DNA from: Bryobacterales bacterium
GTDB lineage: Bacteria > Acidobacteriota > Terriglobia > Bryobacterales > Bryobacteraceae
Reading direction: 5' to 3'
Assembly (NCBI GenBank): GCA_026954325.1
Contig: JAIXKK010000153.1
Span: 1-64,000 of the forward strand
Length of the DNA stretch: 64,000 bases
Under the pieces are notes generated by a model. The model saw only the letters and a program-made list of their open reading frames with translations. It searched no databases and was not told where the DNA came from. Made by a program: the position numbers and the translations under genes. This document shows positions 1-9,674 of the stretch, one piece after another; position 1 is the stretch's first letter; every line of letters begins with the position of its first letter.

Positions 1-1
1 G

Positions 2-43
2 CATTACGGTCTTTACGACACCGTCGTTGCAAAGGACTGGTAA
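2..43 (+). CDS. Possible 3' end of an unidentified gene
   Basis: A frame open from the window edge encodes 13 residues ending in AKDW before a TAA stop at 41-43. The following 100 bases contain no gene before the DUF3037 start. Only the tail is present, so the product cannot be identified, and an open stretch this short can occur by chance. Confidence 0.25.
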   Translation, partial: HYGLYDTVVAKDW

Positions 44-144
44 GCAGGATTGCCCTGCAGCGGCACGTTGTGACTCGCAGAGCCGCGCAGAGACCGCGGG
101 CCGATGAATTGGGGAACATGAATAAGTGTTCCTTGGAGGCAGGT

Positions 145-939
145 ATGTGTCCGGCCAAAGGCTATTATTCGATCATTCAGTACTGCCCCGACCCTTCGCG
201 GCTGGAGGCCGTCAATGTCGGAGTAGCGCTCTTCTGTCCGGAGATGCGCTGGCTGAAAGCGCGGTTCGGGAGGCGAAAGACGCGGATCCGGCAGCTTTTC
301 GGCGCGCAGGATTGGGAATTCGTCGCCCTGCAACAAACCGCGATTGAGGCACGGTCTCTGAAGGAGGGGCGCGCCTTCGAGCGGCTGGAGGATTTCGAGG
401 CGTATATATCCCGAAGAGCGAATGCCCTTACGTTGACGGCTCCCCGATCCGTGAAGGTGGAGGACCCGGAGGCGGAATTGGAGCATCTGTTGCAGCGGCT
501 GGTTGGGGCAGGCGAAAGAACCGCACCACGCGTTCCGAGTCCGGCACGGGAACTGGGCAGCAAGCTACAACAGGCCGGGGCCGCGCCCATGCTGCGAGAT
601 GTTGTTGTCCGTCCGCCGAATCTACCCAGACCGATCAAAGCGCCGTACGCCTATCAGAACGGGCGGCTGAATCTGATTGAGCCGATGCAACTGGAAGGCG
701 AGACGCCGATGGCTGTGTTCCGAAGGGTGAGTGTTCGTGCGGTGGAAGGCGGGTTGCTAGCCGACTACACGGATCCGCAATACGGAAAGGTGGGGCTGGT
801 GGTGGTAGCGAAATTCGGACCGGCGCAGCAACAGGAGCAAGAGACCGCGGCCACGGTTTTCGAGAGGCATAACGTTCCCATGTACACTTTCGACGAGTTG
901 GAGCCGCTGATCGAAGATATGCGCCAACACGCGGATTGA
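145..939 (+). CDS. DUF3037 domain-containing protein
   Basis: The 264-residue product begins MCPAKGYYSIIQYCPDPSR and continues with VNVGVALFCPE, the conserved opening of the DUF3037 family, whose function is unknown. An upstream in-frame ATG at 70 exists, but the ATG at 145 is preferred: it lies at the domain boundary and has a GGAGG-like site (135-139) just upstream. The C-terminal half (residues about 180-264) has no recognisable motif. There is no signal peptide or membrane segment, so it is probably cytoplasmic. A 247-bp piece of this gene (272-518) recurs inverted at 13210-13456. Confidence 0.75.
   Translation: MCPAKGYYSIIQYCPDPSRLEAVNVGVALFCPEMRWLKARFGRRKTRIRQLFGAQDWEFVALQQTAIEARSLKEGRAFERLEDFEAYISRRANALTLTAPRSVKVEDPEAELEHLLQRLVGAGERTAPRVPSPARELGSKLQQAGAAPMLRDVVVRPPNLPRPIKAPYAYQNGRLNLIEPMQLEGETPMAVFRRVSVRAVEGGLLADYTDPQYGKVGLVVVAKFGPAQQQEQETAATVFERHNVPMYTFDELEPLIEDMRQHAD
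272..518 (+). repeat. Inverted repeat, copy 1 (inside DUF3037 gene)
   Basis: These 247 bases match the reverse complement of 13210-13456 without a gap, at roughly four bases in five by eye. Both copies encode the same DUF3037 segment (RIRQLFGA ... FERLE-FEAY-SRRAN ... HLLQRL-GAGER). They point toward each other around a 12.7-kb block. Confidence 0.8.
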
Positions 940-955
940 GTGAGCGCCAATCCGC

Positions 956-2270
956 ATGAAATTCCGCATCGCCGACACCTTTACGGATAGTCTTGCCCGG
1001 GTGACGGGCGAGGAGCGGAAGGCGGTCAAGACAACCGCTTTCGATCTTCAGTTGAACCCCGCGCACCCGAGCCTGCAGTTTCACAAGCTGGACAAAGCAA
1101 GGGACAAGCGGTTCTGGCCGATCCGGGTGCCGAACGATCCGCGGGTGATCGTCCACCGGACGGGATTTGCCGGCGGATGTACGAGGCGAACTTCGGGAAG
1201 GCGCGTATCGCGGACCGGGAGACGATTCAGCAGGTCATCCTTGAGTGCTTCCGCGGCGGCGGAGGGGCACAAGTTCACGCCACAATTCCTGGTGACGGAA
1301 TGGGAGCAGGTTGTGGATGCCTGGCAATTGGGGACGTGGGAGGAGTATCGCGATGTGGTCCGGTTGGGGCGGAAGACGCGGCTAAAGGAGGGACAGCGCG
1401 CGCTGCGTTGGGGAATCTTCGAGCGGGTTCGTGGGGAACTACGGGCGAGAGAATGGGTGACGAAAGCTGAGATGTTCCGCCGAGCCGCCAGCCGCATGGC
1501 GCAGGGCGCTCATGCTGTGTTCGAGTACGCAGTCGTGGACGAAGCACAGGATGTGAGCGTGCCCCAACTGCGTTTCCTGGCAGTGTTGGGCGCGGGCCGA
1601 GCGAACGCCCTTTTCTTTGCGGGGGACGCGGGGCAGCGCATCTTCCAACAGCCGTTTTCGTGGAAATCGCTGGGGGTGGATGTTCGCGGACGATCGCACA
1701 CGCCGCGCATCAATTACCGAACTTCTCACCAGATTCGTACGAAAGCGGACCGGCTGCTGGGAGCGGAGGTGCCGGACGTGGACGGGAATGCGGATGAGCG
1801 TAAGGGGACAGTGTCCACATTCAATGGTCCACCGCCGGAGATTGTAGTTGCGAAGAGCCGGGAAGAAGAGATTCAGGTGGTGGGGAGATGGCTGAGCGCG
1901 AGGTCAGGAGAGGGGATTGTCCCGCACGAAATTGGGGTTTTCGTCCGTTCCGCGGCGCAGTTGGAGCGTGGCGAAGCCGCGCTGCAAAGGGCGAATCTCC
2001 CCTTTAAGGTCAAGCGGCAAGGCGTCCGCCAGTTCGATGCATCTGGCGAAAGGGCTGGAGTTTCGCGCCGTGGCGGCGATGGCCAGTGACGACGAGGTCA
2101 TTCCGCCGCGGGAGCGCATCGAATCAGTGAGCGACGACAGCGGCCTGGAGGAGGTATACAACACGGAGCGCCATCTTTTATACGTGGCTTGCACTCGGGC
2201 AAGGGATCACCTGCTGGTTACGGGCGCGGCGCCGGAATTTTTGGACGATTTACGGCCGGGCGCGCAGTGA
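956..2270 (+). pseudogene. Decayed UvrD/Rep-type helicase with RelE-like N-terminus
   Basis: The start encodes MKFRIADTFTDSLARVTGEE, typical of helicases that begin with a RelE/ParE-like fold. After residue about 68 (VIVHRTG) the reading jumps frame into YEANFGKARIADRETIQQV (frame of 1177), then back to the first frame at about 1270 (HKFTPQFLVTEWEQVVDAW), which carries the helicase motif VVDEAQD and QRIFQQPFSW. A third frame from about 2035 supplies MHLAKGLEFRAV and LLYVACTRARDHLLVTG. The stretch that should hold the Walker A motif, between the RelE-like part and YEANFG, is missing. With one large deletion and at least two further frame changes, the gene is almost certainly non-functional as a helicase. 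Confidence 0.85.
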
Positions 2271-2617
2271 CCTGAAGAGTAAGAGTCCTGCCTGCTACCT
2301 GACCTCGTCGCGGCAATAGAGTTGCGCCGAAAGACGAACTTCCGATCCTCGCCAGCGTTATTGAAGGGAACCCTGGACCGATTCGGCCCCAAAGAACGAG
2401 CATGCCGCCCTCGGAGCGGATCGTCGCCGGCGCCGAGATCTGGCCGGCAAGCCCGGAATCCGTGGGACGCGTCCCGCCGTCGAGTTCATTCTGGGACTCC
2501 CGGCCGCCACCCGGCTCCAATGTAACGGTAGTCCTCATTTCCACACCATGCCGGCCGGTCCGCCGCTGTCAAGATCCCGTCGGGAGAACGGGTTGAGAGG
2601 CCCGCGCGGCCTCGCCG
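2271..2617. other. Non-coding gap
   Basis: No convincing gene lies in this 347-base stretch. On the minus strand, a frame beginning at 2544 encodes MEMRTTVTLEP, which resembles the first residues of VapB-like antitoxins, but the similarity ends after about a dozen residues. At most it is a remnant. Confidence 0.4.
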
Positions 2618-3850
2618 CTACGTCGCCGCCGCTGTTCCTTCCTCCACGCCCGATTGTCCGCTCCGGATTCGATCCCGCGACTGAAAGAACACCGCCAATA
2701 ACAGCAGAATCACGAAGGAGCACGCGGAGGAGGCGAGCCAGAATGCCCGCCAGTTCCGCCCTTGCGAAGTGGTAAAGAAATCCACCGTCCATCCGGATAG
2801 CAGCGAGCCGAGGAACATCCCCAAGCCGTATGTCAGGAACATGATAAAACCCTGCGCCGTCCCGCGCAGGCGCCGCGGAGCCTGCTGGTCGGTATACAAC
2901 TGGCCGGTCATAAAGAAGAAATCGAAGCAGATGCCATGCAGCACGATCGCGCCATAAAATAGCCACATGAGGCCGCCCGCATTTCCGAACGCCAGCATCG
3001 CGTACCGCACTGACCATGCGGCCAGCCCCAGCAGCATGATCGGCTTGAGCCGGAGATGCCGGAAGATATACGGCATCAGCAGCATCATTACGATCTCCGC
3101 CACCTGGCCGAGGGTCATCTTGCCCGCCGCGTTGGTTACCCCCGAGGCATTCAGATAAGCGTTGGTGAACGAAAAATAGAACGTCAGCGGAATGCATGCA
3201 AGAACCGAAGCGATCACAAACACGGCAAACGGCCGGTCCTTCATCATCACGAGAGCATCGAGCCCGATGGCTGTCCGCCACGAGGCGGGGGCGCCCTTCG
3301 CCTTGGGGGGAGTGTGCGGAAGCGTCAAACAGTAGAGACCCATCACAACCGAAGCTCCAGCCGAGATGAGGAACGGCGTGGCCGAGCGTTCCATCGCCAG
3401 CGAACCGATGACGACGTTGATCACGATGTGCCCCAGCGTCGCGAACAGGCGGATGCGTGGGTAGTCCGACGCGGGATCGCTCACGTTGCGCAACGTCAGG
3501 GAATTGGTGAGAGCCAGGGTCGGGAAGAAGCACAGGCAGTAGGCGAGCATCAACAGATAAACGGCCGGGAACGACTTCGCCGTGGACACGAGATACAAGA
3601 GCACCGCGCCGGCCAGGTGCAGCGCGCACAGCACGCGTTCGGCGGCGAAGTACCGGTCCGCGATCAGCCCCACGAAAAAGGGCGAGATCATGCACGCCAG
3701 CGCCGAAGTCCCGAACACCGCTCCTGTCTCGGTCCCCGTGAAATGGAGCGTCAACGTCAGGTAGGTTCCGATGACGACGTACCACGATCCCCACACAACG
3801 TAGTTGAGGAACATCATCAGGCTGAGGCGCGGCGCAAGGGCTTTTGGCAT
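2618..3850 (-). CDS. MFS transporter, nucleoside:H+ symporter-like
   Basis: The 410-residue product has about twelve hydrophobic segments, starting with LSLMMFLNYVVWGSWYVVIG and including GTSALACMISPFFVGLIADR, the loop 2-3 signature region of the major facilitator superfamily. The opening and the LRGTAQGFIMF segment fit the nucleoside:H+ symporter (NupG/XapB) family; the substrate itself is inferred only. The methionine at 3850 is preferred over one 11 codons upstream because it sits just before the first hydrophobic segment. The gene follows the IclR regulator on the same strand with a 90-base gap, so the two may be cotranscribed. Confidence 0.8.
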   Translation of the reverse strand: MPKALAPRLSLMMFLNYVVWGSWYVVIGTYLTLTLHFTGTETGAVFGTSALACMISPFFVGLIADRYFAAERVLCALHLAGAVLLYLVSTAKSFPAVYLLMLAYCLCFFPTLALTNSLTLRNVSDPASDYPRIRLFATLGHIVINVVIGSLAMERSATPFLISAGASVVMGLYCLTLPHTPPKAKGAPASWRTAIGLDALVMMKDRPFAVFVIASVLACIPLTFYFSFTNAYLNASGVTNAAGKMTLGQVAEIVMMLLMPYIFRHLRLKPIMLLGLAAWSVRYAMLAFGNAGGLMWLFYGAIVLHGICFDFFFMTGQLYTDQQAPRRLRGTAQGFIMFLTYGLGMFLGSLLSGWTVDFFTTSQGRNWRAFWLASSACSFVILLLLAVFFQSRDRIRSGQSGVEEGTAAAT

Positions 3851-3940
3851 CAGTGATGAGTGTACCCGACCGGGCGCCGCCATGCCCGGAGAGGCACGGG
3901 AAAACCAGGCTGCTGCTGAGTTGGATTCGAACCGCGGCTA

Positions 3941-4873
3941 CTAATCTGGAGCCGTTCCATCATCGCGCCGTACGATTGGTTCCAAGAGCGACGAAAGGTT
4001 GCTGGTGGAGGGTCTGTAACCCAACTGAACTGAGATGCGCAACGCGGCTTCTTGTACCAACCGGGCGAATTGGAGGACGCCCGTGCCATTGATCAAAGAC
4101 CGAGGCCCACTGGTGCTGATTGCACCGATAACCCTCTCACCTTGATCTTTGATGCCTGCAGCCACGCAGCGGACTCCTCGGGTTCCCTCTTCATTGTCCA
4201 CCGCGTAGCCAACTTCGCGGATTCGGTGTAACTCCTCGCTCATTGCAGCAAGAGAGGTAAGAGTGTTTTCCGTGTATCGCTCGCGTTCCGTGTTGAAGAT
4301 TCGCCGCAGATCTTCCGCGGGCCGATGCGCCAGCATTGCTTTCCCCAGTGCAGTGGCATGCACGGCGCGCCGTTCCCCGGCATCCGCAAACAGGTTCAAG
4401 GAGCGCGGCGGACCAATGCTATGAAGATATAGCACCATGTCGTTATCCCAGACCGCCAGATGCGCCATGGTCTTGGCGTCCCGTGCCAGATTATGCACCA
4501 ACTCATACCCGCACCGATAGATTTTCGAATGCCGGAGATAGGCGGTACCCACCCAGAGAGCTGTCCCCGCCAATTGATAACGGCGAGTCGGCATGTCCTG
4601 CTCGACAAAGCCTCCGGCAATCAGAGTGGTTAGGAAACGGTGAGCCGAACTCTTCACGATCGAGAGTGCATTGGCAATCTCCGTCAAGCTGTACGCATAC
4701 GGACTCCGCGCCAAGACGCGAAGTACCTCCAGACAGCGCAGGCTCGAGGACATAATGTTCCGGGTTGCGGAACCGTCCGTATCTTGTCCCGCATCTTGTC
4801 CCGCCCGCGCCCCAATCCTCACGGCAGGGAGACTGCGGGAATCTTGCGACCCTTGTCTCTTTTTTCTTGACAT
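3941..4873 (-). CDS. IclR family transcriptional regulator
   Basis: The 310-residue product has an IclR-type winged helix at residues about 42-100 (SLRCLEVLRVLARSP, then SSAHRFLTTL) and a C-terminal effector domain at about 115-290, with VHATALGKAMLAH and GVRCVAAGIKDQ, both characteristic of the family. An alternative start at 4753 (MSSSLRCLEVL) would give 270 residues, nearer the family norm. The longer N-terminus contains a direct duplication of a 12-bp unit (4781-4792 and 4793-4804; RAGQDAGQD). It is divergent from the Oar-like receptor at 5016, and the shared intergenic region holds a good inverted repeat (4924-4940), so it probably controls that receptor operon. Confidence 0.9.
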   Translation of the reverse strand: MSRKKRQGSQDSRSLPAVRIGARAGQDAGQDTDGSATRNIMSSSLRCLEVLRVLARSPYAYSLTEIANALSIVKSSAHRFLTTLIAGGFVEQDMPTRRYQLAGTALWVGTAYLRHSKIYRCGYELVHNLARDAKTMAHLAVWDNDMVLYLHSIGPPRSLNLFADAGERRAVHATALGKAMLAHRPAEDLRRIFNTERERYTENTLTSLAAMSEELHRIREVGYAVDNEEGTRGVRCVAAGIKDQGERVIGAISTSGPRSLINGTGVLQFARLVQEAALRISVQLGYRPSTSNLSSLLEPIVRRDDGTAPD

Positions 4874-4895
4874 CTTTTGGCTACTACGATATCGT
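4867..4895 (+). promoter_or_regulatory. Predicted sigma70 promoter of receptor operon
   Basis: A perfect TTGACA (4867-4872) is followed, after 17 bases, by TATCGT (4890-4895; four of six match the consensus). Transcription would begin near 4902, leaving a leader of roughly 110 bases before the receptor start at 5016. The -35 box overlaps the first codon of the divergent IclR gene if the longer IclR start is used. Confidence 0.55.
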
Positions 4896-4923
4896 TCTCT
4901 GTGTTTATACCATGCGAACCGCA

Positions 4924-4940
4924 GTTCCGCAATGTGGAAC
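4924..4940. promoter_or_regulatory. Candidate IclR operator
   Basis: The 17-bp element GTTCCGCAATGTGGAAC is an inverted repeat: seven of eight bases match between half-sites around a central A. It lies just downstream of the predicted receptor promoter, between the divergent IclR and receptor genes. Length and symmetry suit a dimeric IclR-family protein. The assignment is inferred from position and symmetry. Confidence 0.5.
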
Positions 4941-5015
4941 TCTGTTCGCGAGTGTTACTCGACTGGACGGAACCGCCCCGAGCGCGGATTCTTGTCACGC
5001 ATGAGGAGCTTGGAA

Positions 5016-8000
5016 ATGTTTCCTTTGCGAATTGCAATTCTATTATCGGTTGCTTTCGTGGGTCTGGCGCAAGAGTTTCGCGCGACACTGCGAGGCGCGA
5101 TCACCGACCCTTCGAATGCGGCCATCCCGGGCGCGGCTGTGACTCTGCGCAATCTGGACACTGGCGTTGAACGAAGCGATGTGGCCGACAGCACGGGGAA
5201 CTACCTGTTCTCTTTCGTCGTGCCTGGAAGATACTCATTAACCGCCGCGGCGCAGGGTTTCAAGACGTATAAGCAGGACGAAATCTCTCTCAGCCTGAAT
5301 CAGGTCGCACGCCTGGATGTGCAGTTGCAGTTAGGGGCGGCGGCAGACACCGTTTCCGTGACTGCCGATGTGTCCATGGTGCAGCCGGACTCCTCGTCCT
5401 TGGGAACGGTCATCGGCAGTAAAATCGTCGATACGCTACCAATGAAGGGGCACAGCAGTTTCCTGATGTTCAATCTGGCCACCGGCGTTACCACCAATCG
5501 CTACGGAGGCGATGGCCGGCCTAACGACTGGTCTACAAACATGCTTTTTCCTCCAAACGGCGCGCCGCTGGGCACTAGCGACGCCTCCGTGGATGGCGTA
5601 CCCAATACACTCGATTTTAACCACGGCACCGGTCTTTCAGCTTGGGTCCCGGCCACTGAATCCGTCGCGGAATTCAAGTTACTGATGGGAACGCTGCCGG
5701 CGGAATACGGCCGATCGGGCGGGAGCATCATGAATGTGGTGATCAAATCAGGCACCAACGCGCTTCATGGATCATTCTATGACTACTTGCGGAACTCGGC
5801 ACTGGATGCGAACCTGTTCTTTTCCCGGGGGCGCGGACAGAAACTGGCGGCGTTCGCAGCAAACACGTTTGGCGTCGGAGTGGGCGGGCCGGTATATTTT
5901 CCAAAGCTTTACGACGGCCGCAATCGCACTTTCTTCTATGCCAATTATGAGGGTGTCCGGGAAGGCAATGGCTTGAACAATACGAACAACGTGCCTACGG
6001 ACAAGATGCGGGCCGGCAATTTTTCCGAAGTGAGCAGCCCGATCTATGACCCTTTCTCGGTTCAGACCATTGACAGCGCACCCATGCGGGCGCCGTTTCC
6101 TGGTAACGTCATTCCGGCCTCCGTGCAAGACCCCGTGGCCCGCAAGATCATGACGTATTACCCGGCGCCAAACAGCGTGGGCCCGAACCCTGCTACTCCT
6201 TGGGTGCAGAACTTTGTTTTTTCCGCGAAGTGGCCCCGTAACTACAACATGCTGGTTACGAAGTTCGATCATCAACTGAGTCCGCGGCACCAGACTTTTG
6301 CGCGTCTGAATTACGGCACGGCGCGCCTGGTCTATCCCTTTCAGTTCAATGGAATTGCAACACCGGGGGGCAATATTAATAACCGTCCCCACTTTGGCAT
6401 TGGAGTCGGCGACACCTTCTCCATTAGCCCCGACAAGGTATGGGATTTCCGCTTGGGGTACACCCGCGGGATTGAACGCTTCCGGCCGTTCTCAGACGGC
6501 TTCAACCTGACGGAACTCGGTTTCCCGGCCTCATTTCAGAACCTGGTGCAGAGTCCGGCGTTTCCCACCGTCAGCGTGACCGGGTTCCAAGGCCTTGCCG
6601 GCAGTTATTACAAAGAGGATCCCTCCGATACCTGGTCCTTGCAATCCAGCATCTCGGTGCATCGGGGATCGCACCTTTTCAAAATCGGCGTCGACGCGCG
6701 CCTGATCCGGCTCAACATATTCGAGAACTATGCGCCATCCGCGGCATTCAGTTTCGGTCCCGTATCGACCGGAGGGCCCCGTGCCGATACACCGGTAAGC
6801 AACAGTGGTTTTTCACTCGCCTCCCTGTTGGTCGGATACGGTAGTGGCAGCATCGACACGAACACGGCGGTCTCGATGCAAAATCGCTACTACGGCATAT
6901 ACATACAAGATGATTATCGCGTCACTCCCAAGTTGACCCTCAACATAGGTCTCCGTTATGAATATCAGAGCCCCCGAACCGAACGTTACGACCGTACGAC
7001 TCGTGGATTCGATAGTGCTGCTGCAAGTCCTCTACGCGTCCCTGGGCTGAACCTGCGGGGAGGCCTTCTGTATGCAGGGATCGGCGGGCAACCACGGGGA
7101 TTGTACGATCCTGATTACCAGAATTTCGGGCCGCGCTTCGGGTTTGCTTATACCGTGACTTCGAAAACGGTGCTTCGCGGAGGATATGCCCTGAGCTACA
7201 TTCCTGTGCTGACGCCGGTCAGTCCGACGGGGTTCAGCGTGACGACACCCTGGGTAAGTTCCACCGATGGCATCACCCCCAAGGACCTGTTGCGCAATCC
7301 TTTCCCGAACGGGGCGCTGCCGGCGCCGGGCTCTTCACAAGGCTTGGGCACCCTCGTCGGGCAGGCCGTCGCTTTCGTTTCACCCGGCGACCGCACCCCC
7401 ATGTATCACAACTGGCAATTAAATCTGCAGAGATCGCTGCCTTCGCGTATGTTAATAGAAATGGCGTACGTGGGCAGCCGGTCGATCCGCATCTTTGGCG
7501 GGTCGGATTATCTTCCGGTGTTATCTGAACAATTAAATCAGCTTGACCCGAGTTTCTATGCGTTGGGGACCGGTCTTTTGGAACCGGTTTCCAATCCTTT
7601 CTTTGGGATCATTACCGCCGGCCCGCTGAGCGGCCGCACTGTGCAGCGCCAGCAACTGCTGCGGCCTTACCCTGAGTTCACCAATGTGACGCGGCAGGCG
7701 GCCGCCTTCGGTAACGGCGTTTATCATTCGCTACAGTTGAGGGTGGAGAAGCGCACGGCTCACGGAGTCACGGCGGTTGTGGCATACACCTATTCCAAAA
7801 ACATTTCTGACATCAACATTGCGCAGAATGCCTATGACCGAAAGGCGGAGCGGGCCGTGAACGGCTTCGACGTGCCGCAGCGGCTAACCGCGTCCGTAAA
7901 TTGGGATTTGCCTTTCGGCAAAGGCCGTCACTTCCTGCAGGGCGCATCGGGATTGTTGAATCAGGCAATCGGCGGGTGGGCGCTCACGACCATGAGCACC

Positions 8001-8432
8001 TTCCAGTCAGGCTTTCCGCTTCGGTTTGGACTTGCCAGCCCGAATCTGTATATCGCCGGCACTGGCTCTCAACGTCCCAACGCCGTCGGCGATCCGTTCG
8101 CTGGAATCAGCGGAAGCATCAGTTCGCGGCTGGGGCGGTATTTCAACACCACCGCTTTTGCGCAGCCCGCCCCATTTACGTTCGGGAACGCGTCTCCCTT
8201 GATTTCGAGCATCCGTAGTCCGGGTATGAACAACATCGATCTGACGTTATCGAAGAGCTTTCGGATTACGGAGCGCGCTCGTATGGAGTTCCGTGCTTCT
8301 TCGTATAATTTTCTCAATCATCCGGTGTTCTCCGCGCCTGATACGACTTTGGGGAATGCCACCTTTGGCCGGATCTCCGGCCAGGCAAACATGAGCAGAC
8401 AAACGGAATTTGCCTTGAAGCTGCTATTTTGA
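5016..8432 (+). CDS. Oar-like TonB-dependent receptor
   Basis: The product is about 1,138 residues. It starts MFPLRIAILLSVAFVGLAQ, a signal peptide, with a GAGGAGC ribosome site (5003-5009) that decides this start although the frame is open far upstream. Next comes a carboxypeptidase-regulatory beta-sandwich (residues about 22-105: LRGAITDPSNAAIPGAAVTL, GNYLFSFVVPGRY), a plug region (about 120-230, with EYGRSGGSIMNVVIKSGTN), and a long outer-membrane barrel ending in an aromatic residue (LLF), as outer-membrane proteins do. It probably imports a large or complex substrate. It heads a run of four same-strand genes with tiny gaps, so it likely supplies the substrate for the exported enzymes downstream. 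Confidence 0.92.
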   Translation: MFPLRIAILLSVAFVGLAQEFRATLRGAITDPSNAAIPGAAVTLRNLDTGVERSDVADSTGNYLFSFVVPGRYSLTAAAQGFKTYKQDEISLSLNQVARLDVQLQLGAAADTVSVTADVSMVQPDSSSLGTVIGSKIVDTLPMKGHSSFLMFNLATGVTTNRYGGDGRPNDWSTNMLFPPNGAPLGTSDASVDGVPNTLDFNHGTGLSAWVPATESVAEFKLLMGTLPAEYGRSGGSIMNVVIKSGTNALHGSFYDYLRNSALDANLFFSRGRGQKLAAFAANTFGVGVGGPVYFPKLYDGRNRTFFYANYEGVREGNGLNNTNNVPTDKMRAGNFSEVSSPIYDPFSVQTIDSAPMRAPFPGNVIPASVQDPVARKIMTYYPAPNSVGPNPATPWVQNFVFSAKWPRNYNMLVTKFDHQLSPRHQTFARLNYGTARLVYPFQFNGIATPGGNINNRPHFGIGVGDTFSISPDKVWDFRLGYTRGIERFRPFSDGFNLTELGFPASFQNLVQSPAFPTVSVTGFQGLAGSYYKEDPSDTWSLQSSISVHRGSHLFKIGVDARLIRLNIFENYAPSAAFSFGPVSTGGPRADTPVSNSGFSLASLLVGYGSGSIDTNTAVSMQNRYYGIYIQDDYRVTPKLTLNIGLRYEYQSPRTERYDRTTRGFDSAAASPLRVPGLNLRGGLLYAGIGGQPRGLYDPDYQNFGPRFGFAYTVTSKTVLRGGYALSYIPVLTPVSPTGFSVTTPWVSSTDGITPKDLLRNPFPNGALPAPGSSQGLGTLVGQAVAFVSPGDRTPMYHNWQLNLQRSLPSRMLIEMAYVGSRSIRIFGGSDYLPVLSEQLNQLDPSFYALGTGLLEPVSNPFFGIITAGPLSGRTVQRQQLLRPYPEFTNVTRQAAAFGNGVYHSLQLRVEKRTAHGVTAVVAYTYSKNISDINIAQNAYDRKAERAVNGFDVPQRLTASVNWDLPFGKGRHFLQGASGLLNQAIGGWALTTMSTFQSGFPLRFGLASPNLYIAGTGSQRPNAVGDPFAGISGSISSRLGRYFNTTAFAQPAPFTFGNASPLISSIRSPGMNNIDLTLSKSFRITERARMEFRASSYNFLNHPVFSAPDTTLGNATFGRISGQANMSRQTEFALKLLF

Positions 8433-8453
8433 GATCTCTTAAGGAGAATACTT

Positions 8454-9674
8454 ATGCCCGTGAACCGCCGTCATTTCCTCACCGGCAGCGTTGCCGTTGC
8501 CTCCAGCGCCGCTAGCCGCGCCGGCACATTGGACTTCGAAAGTATCCGGGCGGACTTCCCCCGTACGCGGAACGCAGCCTACATGGACAACGCGTCCTCC
8601 CACCCCATCAGCGTCAATTCCTCGGCCGCGCTACACCGCTACGTGGATTGGGTGACAAACGAAATCGGCGAACCGTGGTGGCCCTACTGGACTGCCGCCC
8701 GCCAGGAAGCCAAGGACCTGTTCGCGCGGCTCATCAATGCCGACCCAAGCGAAGTCTCGTTCGCGCGCAGCACCATCGAAGCCGAAAGCAATCTGCTCAA
8801 CGGCATCAACATACAGGCTTCGGGCGGCAACGTCGTCACCAATGACCTGCACTACTCCGCCGCCATCTACAACTACAAAATGCGCCAGCGGGACGGCCTC
8901 GATGTGCGAATCGTCAAACACCGCGATTGGCAGATTGACCTCCGCGACCTCGAGCGCGTCGTGGACCGCAAGACCAAACTCGTCTCCCTCGCCCTCGTTT
9001 CGAACGTGAACGGATATCTGGCCGACATCAAGGCCATCAGCGATTTAGCCCACGCGCATGGAGCTTACGTCTATGCCGACATCATTCAATGCGCGGGCGC
9101 CATTCCCATCGACGTGAAAGCGATGGGCATCGACATGGCCGCCTGCTCCACCTACAAATGGCTGATGGGCATGAAAGGCTTCGGCTTCATGTACGTGCGG
9201 AAGGATCTCCAGGGTACATTCGCGCGGCCCACTCAGCACTCGGGCGGCGTGCGCTTCAACTACGCGCCCTGGGTGGAGAAACCTGAGCCGGGTGTCGACG
9301 ACATCGCCTTCCACCCCGTCACGGGCCCCTCTCGCTACGAAGTAAGCTATGCCTCCTGTCCGGGCATCATCTGCGCCCAGGAAAGCCTCAAGTACATCCA
9401 CCGCCTGGGCGTGCGAAACATCCGCAATCATGTCCGTACGCTGACGGATCGCTTACATAAGGAACTGCCCGCCATGGGGTACCCCTCAATTACACCGAAA
9501 GGAAACGAGAGCCCCATCGTGGCGTTCACTTTCAAAGACCCCGATACCGCGATGCGCAAACTGCGCAAGGCGGACGTGCACGTGGCCATGCGTTTTGGCA
9601 ACAAAATGCGGATCGCGCCCTCAATCTTCAACAACATGTCCGATATCGACCGCCTGCTGGGGGCGCTGGCTTGA
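8454..9674 (+). CDS. Tat-exported class V aminotransferase-fold enzyme
   Basis: The 406-residue product begins with a twin-arginine signal (NRRHFLTGSVAVASS). The rest is a class V aminotransferase fold (cysteine desulfurase / isopenicillin N epimerase-like). Asp209 and Gln212 (YADIIQ) fit the ring-contacting positions, and Lys235 in STYKWL fits the PLP-binding lysine. The start has an AAGGAGA site 7-8 bases upstream. It lies 21 bases after the receptor gene and overlaps the next gene by four bases, so translation is probably coupled. The reaction could be lyase, epimerase or transaminase; the sequence does not decide. Export of a PLP enzyme by Tat fits a need to load cofactor before transport. 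Confidence 0.85.
   Translation: MPVNRRHFLTGSVAVASSAASRAGTLDFESIRADFPRTRNAAYMDNASSHPISVNSSAALHRYVDWVTNEIGEPWWPYWTAARQEAKDLFARLINADPSEVSFARSTIEAESNLLNGINIQASGGNVVTNDLHYSAAIYNYKMRQRDGLDVRIVKHRDWQIDLRDLERVVDRKTKLVSLALVSNVNGYLADIKAISDLAHAHGAYVYADIIQCAGAIPIDVKAMGIDMAACSTYKWLMGMKGFGFMYVRKDLQGTFARPTQHSGGVRFNYAPWVEKPEPGVDDIAFHPVTGPSRYEVSYASCPGIICAQESLKYIHRLGVRNIRNHVRTLTDRLHKELPAMGYPSITPKGNESPIVAFTFKDPDTAMRKLRKADVHVAMRFGNKMRIAPSIFNNMSDIDRLLGALA

Noticed and set aside
3915-3950. TTCGAACC/TTCGAATC-like stretch suggesting a tRNA T-loop
   Set aside because: The flanking bases cannot form T-arm, anticodon and acceptor stems, and the segment runs into the IclR gene end.
4671-5015. Upstream extension of the first receptor frame
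   Set aside because: It overlaps the divergent IclR gene and promoter; signal peptide and ribosome site support 5016.
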